Assembly: GCA_030055545.1 (NCBI GenBank)
Contig: JASFYK010000036.1
Location: 1 to 9,121 of the forward strand
Source of the DNA: Thermoproteota archaeon
GTDB taxonomy: Archaea > Thermoproteota > Methanomethylicia > Methanomethylicales > Methanomethylicaceae
DNA length: 9,121 nucleotides
Direction of reading: 5' to 3'
A model generated the notes under the pieces. The model was not told the DNA's origin and made no database searches. It was given only the letters and a program-made list of their open reading frames with translations. Each line of letters begins with the position of its first letter. Position 1 is the stretch's first letter. A program made the translations under genes and the position numbers. Positions 1 through 8,025 of the stretch are shown here, piece by piece.

Positions 1-387
1 ATTGCCGATATGCTGAGGAACCTGCTCTTCATAGGCCTCATCGCTTTCATACTCCTGCTTGCTCTCGATACGCTACTTCTCTCCGGCAGCACAGTCTACC
101 CGCTGATTCTCGGCTTTGTCATCATTGGAGTTGGCATATCCTTAACCGATGGGCTCATCAAGTCGATAACCGACGATCACTCTGAGTTCAAGAACGTCGC
201 GGGCTATGCTAAATTCGTGCTATATTCGATCTTCTTGATAATTGGTGCCGGGGCAATCTTCGCCACTTTCCCAGGCGTCACTGCAATTGTTGCCAACGTT
301 TCTTGGGCCTTCGCTATCGCACTCGCAATAATGCTCATACCCATTGTTTACGCAATGGCTAAGAGGATGTCAAAAGAGACGCAGTGA
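1..387 (+). CDS. Multi-pass membrane protein, 5' end possibly outside the window
   Basis: The frame is open to the left edge, with three codons before the first ATG at 10, so this may be the C-terminal part of a longer protein. The visible 125-128 residues are strongly hydrophobic, with about four membrane segments: residues 4-24, 30-48, 68-88 and 94-115 counted from the ATG. A polar loop (KSITDDHSEFKN) lies between the second and third segments, and a short basic tail ends the protein. There are no catalytic motifs. The C-terminal membrane half of an archaeal DUF373-type protein is one possibility, but I cannot confirm it. The stop is TGA at 385-387, followed by an oligo-T tract. The protein is very likely real; its function is unknown. 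Confidence 0.6.
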   Translation: MADMLRNLLFIGLIAFILLLALDTLLLSGSTVYPLILGFVIIGVGISLTDGLIKSITDDHSEFKNVAGYAKFVLYSIFLIIGAGAIFATFPGVTAIVANVSWAFAIALAIMLIPIVYAMAKRMSKETQ

Positions 388-412
388 GCAATCCACACGA
401 CCACATTCCTTA

Positions 413-436
413 CTTTTTTTATTTTTATTTTTATTT
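413..436 (+). terminator. Oligo-T terminator after the first gene
   Basis: A T8 tract is followed by two further T5 tracts separated by single A residues, 26 bases after the stop codon at 387. There is no GC hairpin in front of it. This is the usual form of archaeal intrinsic termination. Similar tracts follow the other plus-strand genes at 1053 and 7103. Confidence 0.6.
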
Positions 437-584
437 CATACCGAAATCAAATTACTCAATTCAATCTTTGCTAGGTATGAAAGCCTTTCTATTTTAACAA
501 TCCGCTGAAAACCTTCTGACAATTTATGGTTGAGAGTATGTGGGCAGTAAAAAGCCGACTTTTAGAAACCAGACCTTCTAATTG

Positions 585-598
585 TGTGATTTATCACA
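585..598. promoter_or_regulatory. Palindrome TGTGAT-TT-ATCACA upstream of the NifX-like gene
   Basis: This is a perfect inverted repeat with 6-base arms and a 2-base spacer. A slightly shifted pairing, TTGTG (582-586) with CACAA (595-599), is also possible. It ends directly at the TATA box, where the TFB recognition element would lie, so a dimeric regulator bound here could block or recruit TFB. It resembles CRP/FNR-type half-sites, but the regulator is unknown. Confidence 0.45.
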
Positions 599-645
599 AA
601 ATTTATATGCCGCTCTTATAGTATGATATATCTCAAAAAGGTGGT
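599..645 (+). promoter_or_regulatory. TATA box and ribosome-binding site of the NifX-like gene
   Basis: The TATA-like core TTTATATG lies at 602-609. Transcription would start near 630, leaving a leader of about 20 bases. The leader holds AAGGTGGT (638-645), a purine-rich Shine-Dalgarno-like sequence that ends 4 bases before ATG 650. This favours 650 over the upstream in-frame codon at 623, which would lie in front of the predicted transcript start. Confidence 0.55.
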
Positions 646-649
646 AGAG

Positions 650-1033
650 ATGAAGGTTGCTTTTGTGACGGAGGACGGAAAGACCATCTGCAGGCATTTC
701 GGGAGGGCGCCTTACTACCTCGTGGTCGAGCTCGACGGCAAGAATGTGGTAAGCAAGCGGATGGTCCCGAAGGGCGGCTGCGCCAACCGCAGTCGTCACG
801 ACCATGAAGAGCATGGGGGCGTCCACCTCGGGAGCGAGGAGAGGCACAAGTCCATGATCCAGCAGGCTGATGGTTGCGAAATTGTGGTCTCAGGAGGGAT
901 GGGGATGGGTGCTTACCAGTCCCTGATGCTAAGTGGGATCGAAGTCTACATAACCAATGTGGAGGACATCGACGAAGCCATCTCCCTGCTTGCTGAGAAC
1001 AGGTTAGACAACAACCTTGAGCTGTTGCACTGA
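650..1033 (+). CDS. Dinitrogenase iron-molybdenum cofactor family protein (NifX/NifB-C-terminal-like)
   Basis: A 127-residue protein of the NifX/NafY/MTH1175-like fold. Family members bind or carry metal clusters (FeMo-co precursors or Fe-S clusters). Recognisable features are the N-terminal strand MKVAFVTEDG, the signature CRHFGRAPYY (residues 14-23), and the C-terminal GGMGMGAYQSLMLSGIEVY region (82-100), typical of the ligand pocket. A loop at about residues 44-66 is rich in His, Asp and Glu around a single Cys (CANRSRHDHEEHGG). It could be an extra metal site, and this loop is variable in the family. Family members often neighbour Mrp/ParA-type Fe-S carriers or ferredoxins. Here the gene stands alone, with no nitrogenase gene in the window, so a role in general metal-cluster handling is more likely than nitrogen fixation. 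Confidence 0.9.
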   Translation: MKVAFVTEDGKTICRHFGRAPYYLVVELDGKNVVSKRMVPKGGCANRSRHDHEEHGGVHLGSEERHKSMIQQADGCEIVVSGGMGMGAYQSLMLSGIEVYITNVEDIDEAISLLAENRLDNNLELLH

Positions 1034-1052
1034 GCGGCTCTATCTCCATCTA

Positions 1053-1058
1053 TTTTTT
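1053..1058 (+). terminator. Short oligo-T tract after the NifX-like gene
   Basis: A T6 tract in a pyrimidine-rich context starts about 20 bases after the stop at 1033. It is a weak archaeal-type terminator candidate. Confidence 0.35.
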
Positions 1059-1130
1059 ATCGTTTCTCAAAAGCATTAAGCTGGCAGCATTTCTTCAACT
1101 GCGGATAGCCATCCGGTAAAATGCGGGAGT

Positions 1131-1227
1131 GGAGTCTCTCTCGGTGGCGAAAGTATTCCGCTGCCAAAACTACTTTCTTCTATGGTGTTTTGATGGTCTT
1201 GGAATGGTATTTCTCGGCGAAAGTGAT
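1131..1227 (+). promoter_or_regulatory. Two-block repeated element, copy 1 (before the RecA-like gene)
   Basis: Block a (1131-1154) ends in GGCGAAAGT. Block b contains TGATGGT (1191-1197) and GGCGAAAGTGAT (1216-1227). The two CGAAAGT cores are 70 bases apart. An inverted ACTTTC lies between them at 1172-1177, and a TATA-like CATTATAG follows at 1228-1235. Block a matches 8026-8049 at 18 of 24 positions without gaps. The 12-base core of block b is identical to 8109-8120. I read it as a paired binding site for a shared regulator. A conserved leader peptide is the alternative, because the region is also open in the frame of the downstream gene. Confidence 0.5.
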
Positions 1228-2352
1228 CATTATAGGATCTGGGTTGGTGCGTTGCTGTCGGGTCCAGATTCTAGGGCGTGTTGCGGCACAGCCGACGATT
1301 CGGGCACGCTCCCGAAACCATCGCCGAAAACGATTGTTGCGGGAGGCGTTGGCTTTGCACGGGCATCATCGCTTCCGTTGAGACGTGCCTATCTGGCAAC
1401 TGGCTGCCCTGCCCTTGACTCGCTAACGGGCGGTCTCTGTGAGGGTCTCATCCACCTATTCTCAGGCTCCCCGGAGTTCCTTGACGAGCTGCTGCACAGC
1501 GTCTTGGTTGAGGGCTGCTCAAGGGGAAATGTCGCCTACCTGAACAACACCGACTACTACCGCATCAGGAGCGAGATCTCCCCGGACAGGATAGCCCAGT
1601 TCTCCAAAAACCGGGGGCTCGACTACAGGGAGGTGCTGGATAGGATCCTCTTCGCCGCTGCTTACAGCGGGGCTCGGCAACCCCAGGCTGCTTGCGTGCT
1701 GGAGAGGGCAGCGAGGGAACGGGGGGATATTGCGCTGGTCGCAGTACACGACATCTCTGCTTTCCGGGGCGAGCGGAGCGAGGGATCCTCGGAGATGGAT
1801 CTGGTCGCCTCCCGCATGTGGCGCCTGGCGTCGGAGACGGGTGCTGCAGTGGTCCTCACTTCTAGGGATCGCAGACTGTGCTCCAGGATGGTGTTGGATC
1901 TTTCCCAGGTGATCGTTGACTTCAAAGGCGTCAGGGAGGGCGTCCGCGCGACCCTCTTAAGGCACCCAGAAAGGGCAACGCCCGCCTCGGTTCTGATACC
2001 GTTTGCCGGGAATTGGCATGGAGCTGATCTTATGGGAAGGATAACCCCGCCGTTCAGGCAGTCATACCAAGAGCTCCTCGGGTCGCTGAGGGGCGGATAT
2101 CTAACGCTGATCCGTGAGCCGGGCAACAGAGCCGGATTCGAAAGCCTCATCCGGGATGCCTGGGACAGGGAGTATGCCGCCATGGCAGCCTCCGGGATCC
2201 CAGCAATCTTGGACGTGATGAACCTGACCGCGAACGCCCACAACAGGGGCGAGATAGAGGCGCTGAAGCGTGAGCTCGCTGAAAAGGAGGCGAGGATAAA
2301 GATCCTGGAGGCAAAGATTTCCTCGCTGGAGGATCGATTGCCTGATCATTGA
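1204..2352 (+). CDS. RecA-superfamily (RadA/RadB-like) paralogue without a Walker A motif
   Basis: The RecA-like core begins near 1390 with YLATGCPALDSLTGGLCEG, equivalent to the TGxxxLDxLLGGG entry of RadA/RadB. The Walker A loop (GxxxxGKT) should follow but reads GSPEFLDEL (from 1465), with no Gly-Lys-Thr. Later core elements persist: GNVAYLNNTDYY, AAAYSGARQPQAACVLERA, a Walker B-like strand ALVAVHDISAF, and GAAVVLTSRD, equivalent to the strand before the L2 loop. The last ~30 residues (GEIEALKRELAEKEARIKIL onward) form a coiled coil. The protein is therefore probably ATPase-inactive and structural, perhaps a partner protein as bacterial ImuA is. The start is uncertain. ATG 1204 is the only ATG before the core. 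The frame is open from GTG 1129, and a RadB-sized protein could begin at TTG 1377. If the upstream repeat is regulatory, 1377 would be right. Confidence 0.75.
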   Translation: MVFLGESDHYRIWVGALLSGPDSRACCGTADDSGTLPKPSPKTIVAGGVGFARASSLPLRRAYLATGCPALDSLTGGLCEGLIHLFSGSPEFLDELLHSVLVEGCSRGNVAYLNNTDYYRIRSEISPDRIAQFSKNRGLDYREVLDRILFAAAYSGARQPQAACVLERAARERGDIALVAVHDISAFRGERSEGSSEMDLVASRMWRLASETGAAVVLTSRDRRLCSRMVLDLSQVIVDFKGVREGVRATLLRHPERATPASVLIPFAGNWHGADLMGRITPPFRQSYQELLGSLRGGYLTLIREPGNRAGFESLIRDAWDREYAAMAASGIPAILDVMNLTANAHNRGEIEALKRELAEKEARIKILEAKISSLEDRLPDH

Positions 2353-2626
2353 CAGGGCCGCACCTTGACCGCTGGAGCCATGTGTCACCGTTCGCCTGCG
2401 CCCAGATCCCGCAGAGAAATTCTGTCTGGAAGGGCGTCCTAAGGCTGATTGCCCTCCACCCGCTCCCAATTGAAGTGATTTGGCGTTTCTGCTGCCAGGT
2501 AAATATGCGCAATTTTCAGTGCCGTACAATTGCAGAGCCTACCTGCTGTGAGGGGGTCCGTTCTAGAAACGCAAGTGTTTTTTACGAATTAATCGGTGAT
2601 GATCGGTTTCCCCATGGCATTTTTGA

Positions 2627-3445
2627 TTATGCGTGAGTATGCGGGCCTGACCCGTACGACTGGACGTGTCTCCAAGCGCGATGTAGTGCTTCATGCCTCG
2701 CCTCCCCATCGTCGTATATGGTCATGTCCTTCCGGTTGAAGAGCTCCCTGTCTTCGCCAATGGGACAGACCTTGATGCATAGGCCGCAGGGGGCTTCATA
2801 CCTCTCCAGCAAGTATAGGTTCCTGCGTGCACAGGCCTCCTTGTCCGTCAGCCCTCGGGGGTATCCTTGCCCGGGCAGGGCCTTGACTGGGCAGACTTTG
2901 ACGCACCGCATGCACCTGATGCAGAGCTCCCCCTCCATAATAGGATCGGGATCTATCTCGGCTGCCGTGAAAACAGATCCGAACCTGACCCTGGATCCGT
3001 ATTCCTTCGTCAGGAGGACATTGTTGACCCCGAAAGTCCCGAGTCCTGCGAGGAAAGCCGCATGCCTTTGGGAGAAGAAGACGATCGGCTTGTCCTTGAG
3101 GAGGCTCAGGTGCCCGTAGCCGTCCCTTGGCACGAACATTGATCCGTAGCCCATCACGTTCAGGTAGTTGGAGAGGAGGTATGTGGACTGATCCAGCAGC
3201 TCATTGACGGTCTTGTAGAGCTGGTGGTGGGCGATCGAAGGCGCCGTCTCTACGACAGGCAGCGTTACGGGCATCCCAAGGACGATGACCGTTTTAGCCT
3301 CCGGCAGTATCGCCCTCGGCCTGAACTCCTCAGGGATCCATGGCTGAAAAGGCGGCTGATCCCACCGTTCGGATGATGCAAACCCGACCATTGGGACGCC
3401 CATCGATTTGCATTTCCTGATGATCCTTTGCTTGAGTTGAACCAT
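2627..3445 (-). CDS. QueG-like (epoxyqueuosine reductase family) double 4Fe-4S protein
   Basis: A 272-residue protein. The middle carries the QueG-type stretch GLGTFGVNNVLLTKEYGSRV followed by the LxPDP-like EIDPDP. Two [4Fe-4S] sites come next: CIRCMRCVKVCP, then a Cys in KEACARR that completes APCGLCIKVCP, the usual interleaved arrangement. Known QueG is a cobalamin-dependent reductase of tRNA epoxyqueuosine, usually 310-380 residues with a C-terminal extension. This protein is shorter and ends soon after the second cluster. Archaea normally make archaeosine, not queuosine, so the substrate is probably different; corrinoid or other redox chemistry is conceivable. The start is ATG at 3445-3443. 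A TATA-like element on the minus strand lies 24-34 bases upstream, which fits a leaderless transcript. The gene is divergent from the ATPase gene. Confidence 0.85.
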   Translation of the reverse strand: MVQLKQRIIRKCKSMGVPMVGFASSERWDQPPFQPWIPEEFRPRAILPEAKTVIVLGMPVTLPVVETAPSIAHHQLYKTVNELLDQSTYLLSNYLNVMGYGSMFVPRDGYGHLSLLKDKPIVFFSQRHAAFLAGLGTFGVNNVLLTKEYGSRVRFGSVFTAAEIDPDPIMEGELCIRCMRCVKVCPVKALPGQGYPRGLTDKEACARRNLYLLERYEAPCGLCIKVCPIGEDRELFNRKDMTIYDDGEARHEALHRAWRHVQSYGSGPHTHA

Positions 3446-3468
3446 AATAGATCACGGGGTTAAATGGC

Positions 3469-3479
3469 TTATATTTTCA
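3469..3479 (-). promoter_or_regulatory. TATA box of the QueG-like gene
   Basis: Read on the minus strand the sequence is GAAAATATAAG. Its centre is about 28 bases upstream of the A of ATG 3445, predicting transcription from at or next to the start codon. A 5-base inverted repeat (GGCAG 3499-3503 and CTGCC 3515-3519) lies in the middle of this 125-base divergent promoter region. Confidence 0.5.
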
Positions 3480-3542
3480 TGGACTTGATTCAGCACTAGG
3501 CAGGCTCACCCCGACTGCCCGTCCTTTCTATGAAGGTTAATG

Positions 3543-3552
3543 ATTTATTCAT
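3543..3552 (+). promoter_or_regulatory. TATA box of the ATPase gene
   Basis: ATTTATTCAT is centred about 24 bases upstream of ATG 3571. No Shine-Dalgarno sequence precedes that ATG, so a leaderless mRNA starting at 3571 is the simplest reading. This is why 3571 is preferred to the upstream in-frame GTG 3562. Confidence 0.45.
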
Positions 3553-3570
3553 ATTCCGTGAGTGTTATGC

Positions 3571-5958
<2,388 letters not shown>

Positions 5959-6041
5959 ACTTCCTTCTCCGGGCAGTCAGACCCCGGTTTGCTGCGAATG
6001 CCTGTTAACCATGAACCGGTTCCTGATGCTTCAATTAACCA

Positions 6042-6251
6042 TTAGGGATTTTTATGCTCCTTCTCCCAGTCCTCCCTCAACCTCAATCCGAGTTCCCCGT
6101 CCTCAACGACTATCGGGCCACGGTAACCGCAGCGACGGCACTCCCATATTGACCACATCTGGGGCAGTCCCGAGGCGAAGAAAATGTCCTCTGATCCGCA
6201 GTGGGGGCAGAACTTCCAGCCTTTTTTGTTTCTTCCAAGTTCTGGGCACAT
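6042..6251 (-). CDS. Small zinc-ribbon protein
   Basis: The 69-residue frame starts at ATG 6251. Two Cys pairs form one zinc ribbon: CPHCGSEDIF and CRRCGYRGPIVVEDG, 19 residues apart. An acidic and basic tail (LREDWEKEHKNP) follows. Short single-ribbon proteins with this RCGYxGP ending are common in archaea and are thought to bind nucleic acid or act as accessory factors; no specific function is known. The first ten residues (MCPELGRNKK) look unlike a natural start. A better N-terminus lies upstream in another frame and joins at 6221 (see the separate entry), so the true product may be about 85 residues. Transcription is toward the ATPase gene. Confidence 0.75.
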   Translation of the reverse strand: MCPELGRNKKGWKFCPHCGSEDIFFASGLPQMWSIWECRRCGYRGPIVVEDGELGLRLREDWEKEHKNP

Positions 6252-6298
6252 TTATTTTCTAGTAATATCTCGGCATACTCTTTTATCTTGGTTTGCAT
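6221..6298 (-). other. Probable N-terminal extension of the zinc-ribbon protein, joined by a -1 frameshift at A AAA AAG
   Basis: ATG 6298 opens a frame encoding MQTKIKEYAEILLENKCAQN and then LEETKK, a plausible amphipathic helix. It is preceded on the minus strand by TATAA (6328-6324), about 28 bases upstream, which fits a leaderless start. The codons ACA AAA AAG at 6229-6221 contain the canonical slippery heptamer A AAA AAG (6227-6221). A one-base backward slip continues as GGC TGG AAG TTC TGC, exactly the zinc-ribbon frame. Without a slip the frame runs on to 6110 and gives a 62-residue product lacking the ribbon. A missing A in the homopolymer (sequencing error or mutation) gives the same result. 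Confidence 0.45.
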
Positions 6299-6330
6299 GA
6301 GGCTGTGTCTAAGGTCACACGAGTTATAGC

Positions 6331-6349
6331 TGTAAGTTTATCACTTACA
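6331..6349. promoter_or_regulatory. Palindrome TGTAAGT-N5-ACTTACA in a divergent promoter region
   Basis: Perfect 7-base arms with a 5-base spacer. It sits just upstream of the minus-strand TATAA (6324-6328) that would serve ATG 6298, in the TFB-contact position, and about 45 bases before the TATA-like sequence of the plus-strand DUF996 gene. It is a good candidate operator for a dimeric regulator controlling one or both genes. Confidence 0.45.
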
Positions 6350-6394
6350 CAGAATCTCGCTTTTTCCAAATGTCATGGTCGGTATTACAACGGG

Positions 6395-6403
6395 TAAATA
6401 AAG
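6395..6403 (+). promoter_or_regulatory. TATA-like box of the DUF996 gene
   Basis: TAAATAAAG lies about 37 bases upstream of ATG 6436, predicting a leader of roughly 10 bases. A weak Shine-Dalgarno (TTGAGGA, 6422-6428) precedes the ATG by 7 bases. This supports 6436 over the in-frame ATG at 6370, which lies upstream of the box. Confidence 0.4.
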
Positions 6404-6435
6404 AACCGCGTACTATTGAGATTGAGGAAACATCG

Positions 6436-7086
6436 ATGTCGATTGAATCTAACAAGATCCTAGGCGGCGTAGGGGCAATACTGCTGTTCATCGGGGTAAT
6501 CCCTTTCCGTTTTATGGGCATAATTTCGCTTGTCGGACTGATACTGATTCTAGTTGCACTGTACGGCTTCGCCAACATGTACGAGGATAGAAGGATATTC
6601 AACAATTTCCTTTACGGGATAATCGCAGGGATAATCGGTGCGGCAATTGCAGTTGCCGTAGCCATCTTTTCTGTTTTGACGGTCTTGACCCAACTTCTGT
6701 ACGAGATCTTTCCGGGCTGGAACGGCGACTGGACCGCCCTTCAAGGAATGACTCCGGACACCTCTAACTTGGAAATGGGCACAATATTCTCTCTCTTGGG
6801 CGGACTCCTTCTCGTCGTCGCGATACTTTATGCGTTCGCAATCGTCGGGGGATTCTTCGCGAGGCGATCGTTCAGTGCCCTCGCAGAGAAGACGGGCACA
6901 GGACTCTTCTCGACGGCTGGACTGATATTTTTCATTGGAACTTTCCTTACCATTATTCTCATAGGATTTCTTCTAATCTGGATCTCTATACTTCTGGTCG
7001 CGATCGCCTTCTTCCAGATAAGAACACAGCCAGAAGCGCCCGCAGCCGCAGTAGTCGCGGTCCCCTCAGCACCAGCGCAGGGATAA
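6436..7086 (+). CDS. DUF996 family membrane protein
   Basis: A 216-residue integral membrane protein. It opens with the family-typical MSIESNKILGGVGAILLFIG and has about six membrane segments: residues 9-23, 25-43, 56-86, 115-138 and two within 155-192. Between the third and fourth segments is an extracellular-like loop rich in Trp, Gly and Thr (GWNGDWTALQGMTPDTSN). The C-terminus is a short Pro/Ala tail (PEAPAAAVVAVPSAPAQG); the family's common C-terminal zinc ribbon is absent. DUF996 is mostly archaeal and its function is unknown. The frame could begin at ATG 6370, but those 22 residues are polar and not family-like. It is divergent from the zinc-ribbon gene and ends in an oligo-T terminator. 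Confidence 0.85.
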   Translation: MSIESNKILGGVGAILLFIGVIPFRFMGIISLVGLILILVALYGFANMYEDRRIFNNFLYGIIAGIIGAAIAVAVAIFSVLTVLTQLLYEIFPGWNGDWTALQGMTPDTSNLEMGTIFSLLGGLLLVVAILYAFAIVGGFFARRSFSALAEKTGTGLFSTAGLIFFIGTFLTIILIGFLLIWISILLVAIAFFQIRTQPEAPAAAVVAVPSAPAQG

Positions 7087-7102
7087 AAATAAACAATCGC
7101 CA

Positions 7103-7115
7103 TTTTTTCTTTTTT
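7103..7115 (+). terminator. Oligo-T terminator after the DUF996 gene
   Basis: T6, a C, then T6, starting 17 bases after the stop at 7086 and with no hairpin. On the minus strand the sequence at 7083-7093 also reads as a T5 tract, which could serve the convergent frame ending at 7207. Confidence 0.55.
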
Positions 7116-7206
7116 ATCCATAAATGTTTTGTCCTTATATTGCTTGAGCTGTTATTTTTGGAGAATTAATCTGTCTGTTTCCATGCCTTTTTGGTCCACC
7201 GCCTTG

Positions 7207-7671
7207 CTAAAGTTTGAGCACCGATCTTAACTTGAAGACAAGCCACAGGAAACCATACGCGAGACGCGAGAGCGGATCTCCCGGCGGAGGGTAGTACATG
7301 AGGTGCGGGTCGTCAAAAGGTTTTGATAAATCGTGACCGAATTTATTCGTCGAATGGAGGTAGTACCACTTCTCCAGCAGCTTGCGGTCGAGCCTCTCCA
7401 TAGGCGGGCTCAACATGTTCTTTTCATCAGAAGAAAGCTCTCTCTTCAGACCAGCAAAGGCGTGGTAACAATTCAGGATCTCAACGGCAGGCCTGCTACC
7501 CCCAAAGGTCAGTTTCTCCATCGGCATCTCCCTCACTTGGGTAGAGTTCTTTTTGCCTTCGTCGCCCCCCCACGGGAAAGCCGGCTTGGGGGATGTCGTG
7601 TACTCGACCGACCTGACCCTTGCCTTCTTGATGCGTGAGTAGATCTCAATGCCGTGGCCCCCGCTCTCCAC
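7207..7671 (-). CDS. Protein of unknown family, possibly the C-terminal remnant of a larger gene
   Basis: The frame opens after a TGA and can start at GTG 7671, giving 154 residues. Composition is protein-like, with segments such as SRIKKARVRSVEYTTSPKPA, NCYHAFAGLKRELSSDEKNM, DDPHLMYYPPPGDPLSRLAY and a hydrophobic-basic end (GFLWLVFKLRSVLKL) that could sit at a membrane surface. There is no Walker, Fe-S or other signature. No TATA box or ribosome-binding site is apparent near 7671, and the first residues (ESGGHGIEIYSRIKK) read like the middle of a domain. Another minus-strand frame is open immediately upstream (7847-7533), so a frameshifted or decayed longer gene is plausible. I do not recognise the family. 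Confidence 0.5.
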   Translation of the reverse strand: MESGGHGIEIYSRIKKARVRSVEYTTSPKPAFPWGGDEGKKNSTQVREMPMEKLTFGGSRPAVEILNCYHAFAGLKRELSSDEKNMLSPPMERLDRKLLEKWYYLHSTNKFGHDLSKPFDDPHLMYYPPPGDPLSRLAYGFLWLVFKLRSVLKL

Positions 7672-8025
7672 TGGCCCAGCCGCTGCTCTTCAACATACGT
7701 GCGAAAGAGCCTTGCATGCGCATCACGGTCACGCTGGAGACCCCAGAGTGCGAGCCAGTAGGGCCGGTAACAGGTACTAAGCCAGTTGATGCGACGAAGG
7801 TTCCTAAAAAACCAAGGCTGATTAAGCGACAGACATAGTCTTTCCAAAAATCCTCTTTTTTTCTTTTTTAAGTTCCATACGTGAATTTTGGGCAGAATGA
7901 TCCAGATTGTGTTAAATCTTCGCCTATCAGCTAATGTCAGTTATCAATAAAGCTGCAAGCCGCAAGCATCGCAAAAACCATCACAAGCTTGGGCACGAAT
8001 CACTCCCAGGAAGCAGCGATCTGGG
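7672..8025. other. Stretch without a confident gene
   Basis: Both strands have short open frames but none with convincing start signals. On the minus strand, 7847-7672 may hold the displaced upstream part of the 7207-7671 gene. On the plus strand, a 40-codon frame from ATG 7716 (MRITVTLETPECEPVGPVTG, then a basic tail) stops at 7838, 17 bases before an oligo-T tract. From about 7870 to 7990 the sequence is AT-richer, with no tRNA-like fold that I can see. Confidence 0.4.
7856..7869 (+). terminator. Oligo-T tract resembling the plus-strand terminators here
   Basis: T7, a C, then T6. It has the same form as the tract at 7103-7115, but no confident plus-strand gene ends in front of it. Its minus-strand reading (TTAAAAAAG) could instead act as a TATA box for the minus-strand frame beginning near 7847. 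Confidence 0.35.

Noticed and set aside
549..564. Small hairpin AAAAG-CCGA-CTTTT upstream of the NifX-like promoter
   Set aside because: It has only a five-base AT-rich stem, which is easily expected by chance in this AT-rich gap.
2353..2626. Gap between the RecA-like gene and the QueG-like gene, with a 95-codon plus-strand frame (2349-2636)
   Set aside because: The frame overlaps the preceding stop, has no start signals and an atypical composition (many Cys, Arg, His). A T6 tract at 2578-2583 is too far from the gene end to be called a terminator with confidence.
2596..2649. Possible box C/D guide RNA: GTGATGA at 2596-2602 and CTGA at about 2645-2648
   Set aside because: The spacing is about right, but the flanks do not form a terminal stem, convincing C' and D' boxes are missing, and the 3' half overlaps the end of the QueG-like gene.
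3031..3037. Another CGAAAGT on the plus strand
   Set aside because: It lies inside the QueG-like coding region, without a second block 68-70 bases away and without flanking similarity. One or two 7-mers are expected by chance in a window this size.
6005..6043. GAACCGGTTC palindrome (6013-6022) and a TTAACCAT direct repeat (6005-6012 and 6036-6043) between the ATPase and zinc-ribbon genes
   Set aside because: The gap is between converging gene ends and the repeats are short. No terminator-like T tract or promoter goes with them, so I see no supported function.
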